Of a stretch of DNA of 64,000 bases, positions 50,183 to 59,079 are shown piece by piece (within the stretch, counting starts at the first letter, position 1; the number at the start of each line of letters is the position of its first letter). This DNA comes from CAZKRU01 sp964555235. GTDB taxonomy: Bacteria; Verrucomicrobiota; Verrucomicrobiia; Methylacidiphilales; CAMAQI01. The notes beneath the pieces are model-generated. The model was not told where the DNA came from and did no database searches. It saw nothing but the letters and a program-made list of their open reading frames with translations. The translations under genes were made by a program, and so were the position numbers. The stretch spans positions 10,803 through 74,802 of the forward strand of contig CAZKRU010000007.1 in the NCBI GenBank assembly GCA_964555235.1, written 5' to 3'.

Positions 50183-51346
50183 TTATTCTAAAGTATCCTC
50201 AATGTGAATCGGCATCTTCAATTGATACAATTCTGAAAAATTGAATATTTTGTGAATCAGTGGATTTTGTAAAACCTGTCCCTCACCCACAATCAACATT
50301 CCATCGACCGTTTCAATTTTGGAGCGAGTCACCTGTCCTGGAAGCAAATCTTTAATGTGATGCAATATTCGGATTTTTGGCACTTTACTGACAGGCCCTT
50401 TTTGAATTTCCAGCAGATGAGCCGCAAGTACCTCAAGAATCTCAGGATCATAGGTTCCAATTGAAAGTTTCATGGACTCCAGCACTTTTCCCCCAGGCTT
50501 TCCACAGGAGGTCAATTGCACGAAATCTGCGGCGACTTTCAGAACTCTCGCCCCCAACGGAATGTCAGCTCCCTTCCGATCATCAAAAGGAAAACCCTTA
50601 CCATCAAACGATTTATTCTGATACTGAATAATCGTGGAAACTTCCTCCATACGCGGGATTTGTGAAATGAGACTGGAGGAAGTTTGGGGAATGCGCTGGA
50701 ACACTTCACGCTCGATGATCGTCAACTCCTCACCGCTTCGCTCCCGGATCAAAAGGTCGTGAGGCAGTGTTACCATACTAATACGTGCCAGCATCGCGGC
50801 AACCTCGAGCGACCAAGAATCGGCTTTCAAATGATTCCCCATCACACGCGCGATCGATCGGACCGATTGAGATCTTCCAAAAATTTCAGGGTCAAACAAT
50901 GACATGATTTCCATCAGAACCTGAACACTCCCATTCAGGGTCTTCTCCAGAAGCGTTCGCTCCGCCGTAATCAAGCGATATTGACTCAATGCCGCCTGCA
51001 ACATCTGGGACAAATGATCGGTCTCACAGGGCTTGGTCAAAAAACGGAAAACCTGTCCCTCATTCACCGCTTGAATCGTAGCGTTTAAATCCGCATTTCC
51101 GGAAAGCATGAGCCGAACACAGTCCGGCGCAAGTTTTTGGGCTTTTGCTAAAAGCTCCAACCCATTCATTCCCGGCATTTGAAGATCCGTCATCATTACG
51201 GCGATCTGGGGATTGACTCGAAGTCGTTCCAAAGCCTCGGCTCCCCCTGCCGCCACTTCAAAGGTAAACTGGCCATGTAATTTTCGGGTAATTCCCGAAG
51301 CAACATTCGGTTCATCATCAACTATCAGGATCGTTTCTTGATTCAT
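50183..51346 (-). CDS. Response regulator with degenerate HD-GYP output
   Basis: 387 residues. The receiver (1-125) has ILIVDDEP and the phospho-acceptor Asp in MMTDLQMPGM. The output region resembles HD-GYP but lacks the HD pair (LEVAAMLARISMVTL) and has QYQNKSFDGKGFP in place of H-x4-DG-GYP. It is therefore unlikely to hydrolyse cyclic di-GMP and may bind it or act as scaffold. It overlaps the HDOD regulator (ATGA). Confidence 0.8.
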   Translation of the reverse strand: MNQETILIVDDEPNVASGITRKLHGQFTFEVAAGGAEALERLRVNPQIAVMMTDLQMPGMNGLELLAKAQKLAPDCVRLMLSGNADLNATIQAVNEGQVFRFLTKPCETDHLSQMLQAALSQYRLITAERTLLEKTLNGSVQVLMEIMSLFDPEIFGRSQSVRSIARVMGNHLKADSWSLEVAAMLARISMVTLPHDLLIRERSGEELTIIEREVFQRIPQTSSSLISQIPRMEEVSTIIQYQNKSFDGKGFPFDDRKGADIPLGARVLKVAADFVQLTSCGKPGGKVLESMKLSIGTYDPEILEVLAAHLLEIQKGPVSKVPKIRILHHIKDLLPGQVTRSKIETVDGMLIVGEGQVLQNPLIHKIFNFSELYQLKMPIHIEDTLE

Positions 51347-52539
51347 ATGGTTTCCAGGTTAGCGAATTTTTCTATCCAATACTGAGGTTCCGAATCCAAA
51401 CTCAACTGTTTTAAATACTCAATACAAGGCTCCTCCTTCGTCAATATTCGTCTTTCTCGTGCGTGAGCCAAAAACTCTCCCAAATGCGTCGCCGTCAGTG
51501 GAGAAACGTCATTCAATTTTGCCTGGAGGGGGTCATGATGAAAACGAACCGCCTCAACCAGCGGAGTCGGAAGCCCCCACAATCCTAGGAGATAGGCCCC
51601 CACCTCCGGGTGGGCAATTCCAAACATTTCGCGCTCCAACTCTCTCAGGAAACGCCCCTCTTTTCGCGCCCGTTCCAAGCACTCCCGATACTCCTCAGGA
51701 AACGCTTTAGAAAATACGAACTTCCCCACATCATGGAGAAGTCCCGCCGTATAAGAAAGGTCGGCAAATGCCTTCTGATGCGTGAGCTCCATCCCTACAC
51801 TGCGAGAGAAACAAGCAACCTGCAGGGCGTGTCCCCACAGCGATTCCAAGGGAGGATAACTAATTTCAAACTGGGAAAAAACCTTGAAAACCAGCACGAT
51901 CGATTTGATGGACTCTACCCCGAGTGTCCGAAGTGCGCTTGATAAATCCGAAACGCCCTCCGCGCTCCCACCTCCAAAAAATGCGGAATTGGCTACTTGG
52001 AGAACCTTCGCCGTCAGGGGCGCATCTTTTTGGATCACCTCGATGATCGAGTCCATGTGCGCGTCTGGATCGTTTGTTAATTCCTGCAAGCGAAGATAGA
52101 CCTCCGGAAGCGTCGGAAGTACCTTGATTTGGGAAACCATGGAGCGAATCGAATCGTTTTCAAAAAGCGACTGAAATTCAAGCGACCGGCGAATCGATCG
52201 AACCAGCGTCGCCTGATCGCACGGTTTTGCCAGGAGCTGATGCGTCACCCCGAGCGTTTTGAGCAATAGATTCTTTTCCGCATGTCCCGAAAGGATAAAA
52301 CGGATGATTCGCGGGTAAAGTCGGCAGACCTCGCTGAGGAACTCGTTCCCATCCATTCCAACCATTCGCAAATCACTCACGACGACATCAAATGGCTGCT
52401 CGTTCAGCAACTGAAGCCCCTGCGCCCCACTGGTGGCAATGCTCACGGAAAACTCCGTGCCATGAAGCATGCGTTGCAATCCACGCACGACCCGCTCCTC
52501 GTCATCGATCAGCAAAACACGGCAAACGTTCGGATTCAT
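51343..52539 (-). CDS. Response regulator with HDOD output
   Basis: 398 residues from the ATG at 52539, chosen by its ATGA overlap with the upstream kinase. The receiver has VLLIDDEE and the Asp in VVSDLRMVGMDG. The HDOD domain (about 145-340) has QKDAPLTAKVLQVANSAFFG and the residual HD in AGLLHDVGKFVFSK. HDOD proteins have diverse regulatory roles, often in motility, type IV pili or cyclic di-GMP signalling. Confidence 0.85.
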   Translation of the reverse strand: MNPNVCRVLLIDDEERVVRGLQRMLHGTEFSVSIATSGAQGLQLLNEQPFDVVVSDLRMVGMDGNEFLSEVCRLYPRIIRFILSGHAEKNLLLKTLGVTHQLLAKPCDQATLVRSIRRSLEFQSLFENDSIRSMVSQIKVLPTLPEVYLRLQELTNDPDAHMDSIIEVIQKDAPLTAKVLQVANSAFFGGGSAEGVSDLSSALRTLGVESIKSIVLVFKVFSQFEISYPPLESLWGHALQVACFSRSVGMELTHQKAFADLSYTAGLLHDVGKFVFSKAFPEEYRECLERARKEGRFLRELEREMFGIAHPEVGAYLLGLWGLPTPLVEAVRFHHDPLQAKLNDVSPLTATHLGEFLAHARERRILTKEEPCIEYLKQLSLDSEPQYWIEKFANLETI

Positions 52540-54413
52540 GACGAATCCTTCATTGGAATTTCCACACAAAAGACCGTCCCCTCTCCCTCCTTGGATGTCA
52601 CTCCGATCCGACCCCCGTGCTTTTTAACAATCACCTGATGACTGATGTATAGCCCCTGTCCCGTCCCTTTTCCAAGCGCCTTTGTGGTGAAGAAAGGATC
52701 AAAGATCCGCGTCCTGATTTTCTCCGGAATTCCAGGACCATCATCCTCAATCTCAATCCGCGCAAACCCCTCTTGACACGAAGTTGTCACCCGGATCACC
52801 CCTTTCTTTCCTGTCCCTGCTTGTTTTTCAGAAATCGCCTGCGCCGCATTCACAATCAGATTCAGAACCACCTCGTTCAAATCACTCGAGTAACAAGGAA
52901 CCGGAGGAAGATTGGGATCAAATATTTTTTCAATGTCAGCGAAGTACTTCCACTCATTTCGAGCAACGGTAATGGTGGTTTCAATCGAATGGTTCAGATC
53001 CACATTGGTTTTCTCATCGGAGTGATGCGCAAACTCCCGCATTGCCCGCACAATGGAAATAATCCTCTGCAACCCCTCCTTGGCATCCTCAAGCGCACGA
53101 GGAACCTCCTGAAAAATATAGGTAAGCTGATCCTCCTGCACGCTCTTGCCTTTCTGGGCCTCCAGATAATCCGATAAAACTTTTGAAATCGTCGGCCAGT
53201 TTTCCTGCACAAAAAGCACGCTATCGGAAATAAACTGTGTTGGGGTGTTGATCTCATGCGCAATCCCCGAAGCCAGCTGACCGATGGCCTCCATTTTATG
53301 CGAAAGCGCCGTTTGCGTCTGCCGTTCCCGCTCGTCGGTCACATCCCTCAACACATAAATACTGGAAACCGAGCTATCGTCATTCATCATGGGAGCGCTC
53401 TTGACCGAATAAAGACGTCCATTGTTCGGGTGATGCGCTTCGTAATGCACCCCATTCTCCCGCTTCGTATCGTCCAGATAACAACACTGCTGCATTTGAT
53501 CTTCCCCGAAAACCACCTCGTTGCTCAGCCGCCCCACCACATTCCCAAAAGCTTGAATCATCGCCGAATTCGCATATTCAATCCGGTGTTCCGCGTTACA
53601 GACATAACACGGATCGGCAAATGCATCCATGATGGAGCTCAAACGTCGTTCATTCGTCCTGACCGCATTCTCGGCGGCCTTGCGCAGGGTTACATCACGA
53701 ATGATCGCAATGACGCTCCATCGCCCTGAAAGGAGAACGGCAGAAAGAGAAAGCTCCACAGCGATCTCCGTGCCATCCTTCCGACAAGCGGTCCACTCGG
53801 AGGTCGTTCCCCCTTCTTTTCGTTCCCGGCACCAAACGGCAAACCATTCTGCGTATTTCTCACGATCAGACGGGGAAACAATCAGCTCATGGAGGGCCTT
53901 CCCATCCGTCTCCATCGCGAGATAACCGAACATTCGTTCCGCCGCCTGATTCCAATACGTGACCCCCCAAATGAGATCCACCATGATTACCGCATCGTGA
54001 ACCGCATTCGCCATGGTATGAAACTTACTCTCACTCTCCTGAAGCTCTGCCCGCCCCGCTTGCCGTGGAGTCACATCAAAGAATGTCACCGTCAGTACCA
54101 CCGAGGTGCTATGAAGCGAAACATCCAGCGGTTGCAAGAGAATGTCATAGGCTCGAATCCCATCTGAAAATGCAATCTCCCTCAAAAACCGCTCTTCCTC
54201 CACATGCTCCACTTTGAGAAAATCCTGAATTGCAATCACCAGCGGTTTTAATTTCGGATCCACCTCTGCAGGATCATAACTCCATCCGTCCCACTCCCTC
54301 ATTTGACAAAACATTTCCGAAGCCGCCGGAGTCACCGCGAGAATCCCCCCCTCCGCATTGACCCAGACCATGGGAGGAAGAAACCGGTCAAAATTGAGTG
54401 GGGAAAGACTCAT
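52536..54413 (-). CDS. Soluble histidine kinase with three PAS domains
   Basis: 625 residues without membrane segments. PAS domains lie at about 10-120, 130-245 and 255-370. The acceptor region GQLASGIAHEINTPTQFISD carries the His, followed by LNLIVNAAQAISE (N), IEDDGPGIPEKI (G1) and GKGTGQGLYISHQV (G2). It fits a cytosolic sensor. Its stop overlaps the HDOD regulator's ATG (ATGA), and its own start overlaps the preceding hybrid kinase. Confidence 0.88.
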   Translation of the reverse strand: MSLSPLNFDRFLPPMVWVNAEGGILAVTPAASEMFCQMREWDGWSYDPAEVDPKLKPLVIAIQDFLKVEHVEEERFLREIAFSDGIRAYDILLQPLDVSLHSTSVVLTVTFFDVTPRQAGRAELQESESKFHTMANAVHDAVIMVDLIWGVTYWNQAAERMFGYLAMETDGKALHELIVSPSDREKYAEWFAVWCRERKEGGTTSEWTACRKDGTEIAVELSLSAVLLSGRWSVIAIIRDVTLRKAAENAVRTNERRLSSIMDAFADPCYVCNAEHRIEYANSAMIQAFGNVVGRLSNEVVFGEDQMQQCCYLDDTKRENGVHYEAHHPNNGRLYSVKSAPMMNDDSSVSSIYVLRDVTDERERQTQTALSHKMEAIGQLASGIAHEINTPTQFISDSVLFVQENWPTISKVLSDYLEAQKGKSVQEDQLTYIFQEVPRALEDAKEGLQRIISIVRAMREFAHHSDEKTNVDLNHSIETTITVARNEWKYFADIEKIFDPNLPPVPCYSSDLNEVVLNLIVNAAQAISEKQAGTGKKGVIRVTTSCQEGFARIEIEDDGPGIPEKIRTRIFDPFFTTKALGKGTGQGLYISHQVIVKKHGGRIGVTSKEGEGTVFCVEIPMKDSS

Positions 54414-56209
54414 TCAATTTTCCCCATCGGATGGCTTTTCTGATCTGGGGCTTGAATGGGAAGACGAATAATAAAAGTGGTTCCTTTCCCCAATTCCGTT
54501 TCGAAATGAATCGTCCCCTGATGTTGGTCCACGGCAATCGCATGAGCGATGGTAAGTCCTTGCCCGACGCCCTTCCCGGGATCTCTTGTCGTAAAGAAGG
54601 GATCAAAAATTTTCTCACGGATCTCCTCACGAATTCCCGTACCCGTATCCTGAATCCGGATTTCGACCCAAGCACCATCCTTTCGCGTTTCAACGGTGAT
54701 CGTTCCTTTTTTTCTTTTGCCCCCCTCAACATCACGAATGGCCTGCCCCCCATTCAGCAAGAGATTCAGAATCATTTGATTAAAGTCGCACGGCACGCAA
54801 CAGACCGGCGGCAGGGTGGAATCAAAATGGGTTCGAATCTCCGCTACCGATTCCAGTTCCGCTTTCGCCAACAAGAGCGTGTTTCCAATCGCCTTGTTGA
54901 GATCCAAAGGAACCTTATCCTGCGTCGAGTCATGGGAAAAATCCCGCATCGCCTGAACAATCATCCGGACTCGTTCGATCCCCTCCAACGATTGCTGGAT
55001 CGCGGAAGGAATTTCCTGAAGTAGATATCCCAAATCAGGCGATTTTTTTTGTGTCGCTGCCCCCTCTCCCAGGGACGCTGGCGGGGGGAGCCCCGGTTCC
55101 TTTAAAAGCGGACTGAGGGTCTGGAATGCCTCTTTTAAAAATTGCATATTATCGCTAATATATTGAGCCGGGGTATTGATCTCATGCGCGATTCCCGAGG
55201 CCATTTGTCCGATCGACTTCAGTTTCTGCACCTGATGAAGCTGTCGCTCCATCCGGATTCGCTCCTGTTCCGCCTTTTTGCGCTCTGTCACATCCCGGGA
55301 AACAATCACGAGGCTCTTTCCCATTCCCTGTTCATCCTGGGTCACGCTCCCCTTCGATTCCAAATAACGCCATGACCCATCCTGGTGCTGAATTCGATAT
55401 TCAATCAACTCCCCGACTCCTGAAGAAAGGGACCGCTCCGCCGCCTCAATCACCTTGGGGCGATCTTCAGGATGAACTTGCTCAAAAGAAGAACTCTCGC
55501 TGAGTTCGCGAGGGGAATAACCGAGTATTTTTTCGTACGAGGGACTGTTGTAGAGGCGTTTTCCCTTTCGATCCACAATGACGATCAAGTCCTCGATGTT
55601 CTCGGCAATCAGACGAAAGTTCTCTTCATTTTCCCTCAACGTCTTTTTCTGAACCGTGACCAGGCTCTCCATCTCGTTCAGTTTTTGCTTCGAGAGCCTC
55701 AGTAAATCCCATTTTTCGGTGAGCGCATGCGCCAACTGCAGGACTTCAACACTATCAAAAGGCTTTTTGAGAATCAGCAACCGGTCGGATTGTCCCAGCT
55801 TTTCCATCATCTCATCCCATGAGTAGTCGGAGTAAGCCGTGCAAATCACCACCTGCAAGTCCGGATCAATCTCCCAAATCTTTGAAATCGTCTCCACTCC
55901 GTCCCAACCAGGCGGCATCCGCATATCCACAAATGCCATGGCAAAAGGAGTCTTCTTTTCGACGGCCTCTTGAACCATCTTCCAACCGTCCTGCCCCTGA
56001 AAGGCGGATTCCAACTCAAAGGAGGCATTGGCCGACGGAGCCTTCACAACTTCGGGCGCGTCAAACAGCGAAGATTCTAATTCATCTAACTTTTTACCGG
56101 TTTCGGAGACGATGTTTCCCAGTATTTTTCGAAAATCTTCATGAATGGAATGCGTGTCATCAATCAACAAAATCCGGCGGTTTTTCGTGGTCTGATTCAT
56201 ATTCCCCAT
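54410..56209 (-). CDS. Hybrid receiver-PAS-histidine kinase
   Basis: 599 residues. The N-terminal receiver has ILLIDDTHSIHEDF and an Asp in MAFVDMRMPPGWDGVE; a PAS domain (about 200-320) follows, then the acceptor GQMASGIAHEINTPAQYISD and a complete HATPase. Its receiver being N-terminal, it could accept phosphate from another kinase of the operon. The ATG at 56209 forms TAATG with the upstream stop, so translation is coupled. Confidence 0.87.
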   Translation of the reverse strand: MGNMNQTTKNRRILLIDDTHSIHEDFRKILGNIVSETGKKLDELESSLFDAPEVVKAPSANASFELESAFQGQDGWKMVQEAVEKKTPFAMAFVDMRMPPGWDGVETISKIWEIDPDLQVVICTAYSDYSWDEMMEKLGQSDRLLILKKPFDSVEVLQLAHALTEKWDLLRLSKQKLNEMESLVTVQKKTLRENEENFRLIAENIEDLIVIVDRKGKRLYNSPSYEKILGYSPRELSESSSFEQVHPEDRPKVIEAAERSLSSGVGELIEYRIQHQDGSWRYLESKGSVTQDEQGMGKSLVIVSRDVTERKKAEQERIRMERQLHQVQKLKSIGQMASGIAHEINTPAQYISDNMQFLKEAFQTLSPLLKEPGLPPPASLGEGAATQKKSPDLGYLLQEIPSAIQQSLEGIERVRMIVQAMRDFSHDSTQDKVPLDLNKAIGNTLLLAKAELESVAEIRTHFDSTLPPVCCVPCDFNQMILNLLLNGGQAIRDVEGGKRKKGTITVETRKDGAWVEIRIQDTGTGIREEIREKIFDPFFTTRDPGKGVGQGLTIAHAIAVDQHQGTIHFETELGKGTTFIIRLPIQAPDQKSHPMGKIE

Positions 56210-58608
56210 TAGGTTTGATATGGAATTTCCAAAACAAACTCTGCTCCCTTTCCTAAACCCTCACTCAAAACCCGTAAAGATCCGTTCATGCCAACTGCCG
56301 CAATGGCACTGCTATGCAATCCAAAACCATGCCCATCCTTCTTGGTCGTGAATCCATGCTCAAAAATACGGTCGAGATTCTCAGCCTTGATCCCCATACC
56401 GTTATCAATCACCCGAATCCTCACGAGATTCTCTTGATGCCTTTCCAGACGAATGACGGTTCGCTTATCGTCCCCATCGGAGTCGGAACAAGCGTACTTG
56501 GCATTGCTGATCAGATTGACCAAAATCTGCAAGGTCTTGTGTTTGTCGATTTTGAAGGGAGGAATCGAATCATATTCGCGAACAATCTTCACTTCGTGAC
56601 GGGAAAGGGCATCAGCATGCATCGCAATCGCATCATCGATCAAGGATGAAATTGAAAGCACTTCGACCAAACCGGAGGCATGAGCATAGCTTTGCTGCAG
56701 GGCGATAATGTCCTTGATATGATCCACATTTTTCTTCAGTCCGGTCAGCTCCTTGAGAAGCTTCTCCTGTTCCCCCGACAAGTGTTCCGTCAAAGTCTCC
56801 AAATAACCCGGCAATTGCTTCCCCCGGTTATCGCTGGTCATGAAATTTCCAAGGTCGTGTTCATGCTCGCGCAGAAGAGCGGAGACTTTTGCAACCGACG
56901 GAATTTTTGATTTCTGGATCGACTCCATTAACACCCCAGTGGCAACACAAACACTATTGAGCACATTCCCGACATTGTGAAGCACCCCTGTGGCGATCTC
57001 AGCCATTCCGGAAACGCGGGAGGCATCTACCAACTCCCGATGCGCCCTCTCCAACTCCGCCTCGGATCTTTTCCGAGCAGTAATATCTAAAAGAATTCCC
57101 TGAATTCCCTGAGTCTGAGCACCGTCACCACTCATGGCAATCTTGATCACCTGCATGTGGAGAATCTCCCCGTCATCCTGTCGAAATTCCTCCTCCCCGT
57201 TCAAAACTCCTCCGGATGCGAGCAACTTCTCATCCTCCGCGAGATAGCGCTTCGCCTGTTCCTCGGGAAATAAATCGACATCCCTCTTTCCCAGGATTTC
57301 AGACGTCGGTTTTTTGAGAAGGCGACTGAAGAGCCGGTTCACAAAGACATAGCGTCCCTGAACATCCTTTCTAAAAATAGACTGCGGCAGCGTCTCCACT
57401 AAGGTATGATAAAATTGCTCCGAGGATTTCAAGGCCTCCTCGATCTGCCGGCGTCTCACAATATCTGCCTCCAATGCTGCATTCGCGTTCTTCAAGTCTT
57501 CCGCCTGCTTTTGCAGCGGTCCGCTGATACTACGCGTCACAAAAGAGACGAATCCAACCGCAGCCACCAGCGCAAAGACCGTCAACACGAGCGCAGATAT
57601 TTTCTTTTTCTGATAGTACTCGATCCGCGTCTGCAGCAGGACATCCAGCTCTTCAGATGCCACACGCCACAACTTAAAGCTGCTTTCAAAAGCCCGATTT
57701 CCTTCCGCTAAAAAATCTTCCTCGGCAACAATAACATCCCCAAACGCCACCACAATCACTTGATCCGCAAAAGAATTGTTAGCTTCCTCGTATTCCTGGA
57801 GTGGTAGGAGAATGTTTTTTTGAAATGTCTCACTTTTTCCATAAAAATTGACATCTTCATTCAAAGAAGTCCGTAGGCTTGCGCCAATGCGTTTCAGATC
57901 CACCGTCTGAAGTAATGAGGCATAAACGCTCATCTGAACACGATCACTCGCTCGATGCCTCAACAAGCCCCCCCCATAAATCATCATTTCCGTCAAACGA
58001 TCCTGGGTCTCCGGCAATGCTAACAACGTGACATCCATCAAGTAATAGCTATCCAGATCGGGATCCAAAATGAGATTGGACGTATCCCCCGCATGCGTGA
58101 TCATTTCCCGAATATCCGCAATTAAGTGTAAATGTTGCTGATTACAAAGATCGCGACGCACTTGAAGAAAACGGAGCTTTTGACTATTCCACTCGTCCCG
58201 TACCGTCGACACTCTAAAATGGGAGCGGGATCGCTTTTTCAAGCCCTCTTCGGTAAATTGAAGATCATCTCCGTATTGCTCATTTATTTTTTCAAGTCGA
58301 TCAAACGCTTGGTCGACTTGTGTTTCAATCAATGCAATCTGCTCCACAATAGTCTTAGGCGGGGATTTTTTGCGGGAAATTTCATCATGATATCGCACCA
58401 GCAATAATTGATGCTTTGAGATTGCTTCCAGAAGCTCCATCAAAGGCCGCTGGTAGGCATTTCCTATTTTCTCCAACTCTGTAAATCGTATGTTCTCATT
58501 GATATTGCTCACCATGAGAACCAGCATCAACGAATTCGGGAGGATGAAAAACAAGCTGATTAAAGCAAGCTTCTGTGCCACCGCCAAACGATTAAGAAAT
58601 CGAAACAT
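56209..58608 (-). CDS. Sensor histidine kinase with large periplasmic input, first gene of the operon
   Basis: 799 residues. Membrane helices at about 15-35 and 345-368 enclose a helical periplasmic domain of some 300 residues; a HAMP-like coil, a PAS domain (about 395-520), the GVLHNVGNVLNSV acceptor box and the HATPase (IDNGMGIKAENL, GHGFGLHSSAI) follow. It is the most upstream gene of the nine and has its own promoter. Confidence 0.87.
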   Translation of the reverse strand: MFRFLNRLAVAQKLALISLFFILPNSLMLVLMVSNINENIRFTELEKIGNAYQRPLMELLEAISKHQLLLVRYHDEISRKKSPPKTIVEQIALIETQVDQAFDRLEKINEQYGDDLQFTEEGLKKRSRSHFRVSTVRDEWNSQKLRFLQVRRDLCNQQHLHLIADIREMITHAGDTSNLILDPDLDSYYLMDVTLLALPETQDRLTEMMIYGGGLLRHRASDRVQMSVYASLLQTVDLKRIGASLRTSLNEDVNFYGKSETFQKNILLPLQEYEEANNSFADQVIVVAFGDVIVAEEDFLAEGNRAFESSFKLWRVASEELDVLLQTRIEYYQKKKISALVLTVFALVAAVGFVSFVTRSISGPLQKQAEDLKNANAALEADIVRRRQIEEALKSSEQFYHTLVETLPQSIFRKDVQGRYVFVNRLFSRLLKKPTSEILGKRDVDLFPEEQAKRYLAEDEKLLASGGVLNGEEEFRQDDGEILHMQVIKIAMSGDGAQTQGIQGILLDITARKRSEAELERAHRELVDASRVSGMAEIATGVLHNVGNVLNSVCVATGVLMESIQKSKIPSVAKVSALLREHEHDLGNFMTSDNRGKQLPGYLETLTEHLSGEQEKLLKELTGLKKNVDHIKDIIALQQSYAHASGLVEVLSISSLIDDAIAMHADALSRHEVKIVREYDSIPPFKIDKHKTLQILVNLISNAKYACSDSDGDDKRTVIRLERHQENLVRIRVIDNGMGIKAENLDRIFEHGFTTKKDGHGFGLHSSAIAAVGMNGSLRVLSEGLGKGAEFVLEIPYQT

Positions 58609-59079
58609 AGGTGATTTTCCCCGTCAACATCCCCAAGAAGCTCTTAAAATCTAATTAAGCACCGATTTGCTTTTTTTCAATAGAGCCACTGCATTATCCC
58701 CACATTAGGGGGATTTTTAATTTACTGGTATCGGCTTGTTTCTTCGCTCAATCTTAGATCCATGTTTTTTCGTGTTTCATCAAAATTTCCAAGGCATTTT
58801 CAATGCAAAAGTTGTTTTATCTGCGAATCAGAGTTCCATTCTATTCTCTTCCGGCACTGCGGAGTTACGTAAAAACCAAGTCGCTTTGGGACAAGGGTGC
58901 TGTGGCGTGTCGGGAACTCATTATTCATTATGCATCCTACGCATCGCCAGCGGATTCATTTTCATGCAACCTTCGAACATCTCTCCATGATTAAATCACA
59001 ATGAACGCTCAAAACGAACCGAGAAAAATAGCAAAAATGCTTCACGCCTCGGCGTTAAGTCAATAGAATCCATACGCAA
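58609..59079. other. Intergenic region between divergent operons
   Basis: No gene is supported in these 471 nt; the short open frames lack start signals and homology. It holds the minus-strand promoter at 58652-58680 and a hairpin (58697-58701 with 58708-58712, TCCCC/GGGGA, followed by TTTTT on the plus strand). No riboswitch or MoeA-type operator could be recognised ahead of the modA-like gene. Confidence 0.5.
58652..58680 (-). promoter_or_regulatory. Candidate promoter of the nine-gene signalling operon
   Basis: TTGAAA (58675-58680), a 17-nt spacer and TAATTA (58652-58657), 44 nt upstream of the ATG at 58608. Good spacing, moderate sequence match. Confidence 0.5.

Noticed and set aside
56115..56124. 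TTTCCCAGTA, the reverse of the element motif, in a kinase gene outside the element
   Set aside because: A single 10-mer match in about 35 kb of chromosome, without the extended context; treated as chance.
58697..58718. Hairpin with T run on the plus strand as a terminator
   Set aside because: No plus-strand gene precedes it; orientation does not fit either divergent operon, so it is only mentioned as a hairpin.
58736..58994. Short plus-strand open frames upstream of the modA-like gene
   Set aside because: No ribosome binding site, no hydrophobic or domain pattern, atypical residue composition.
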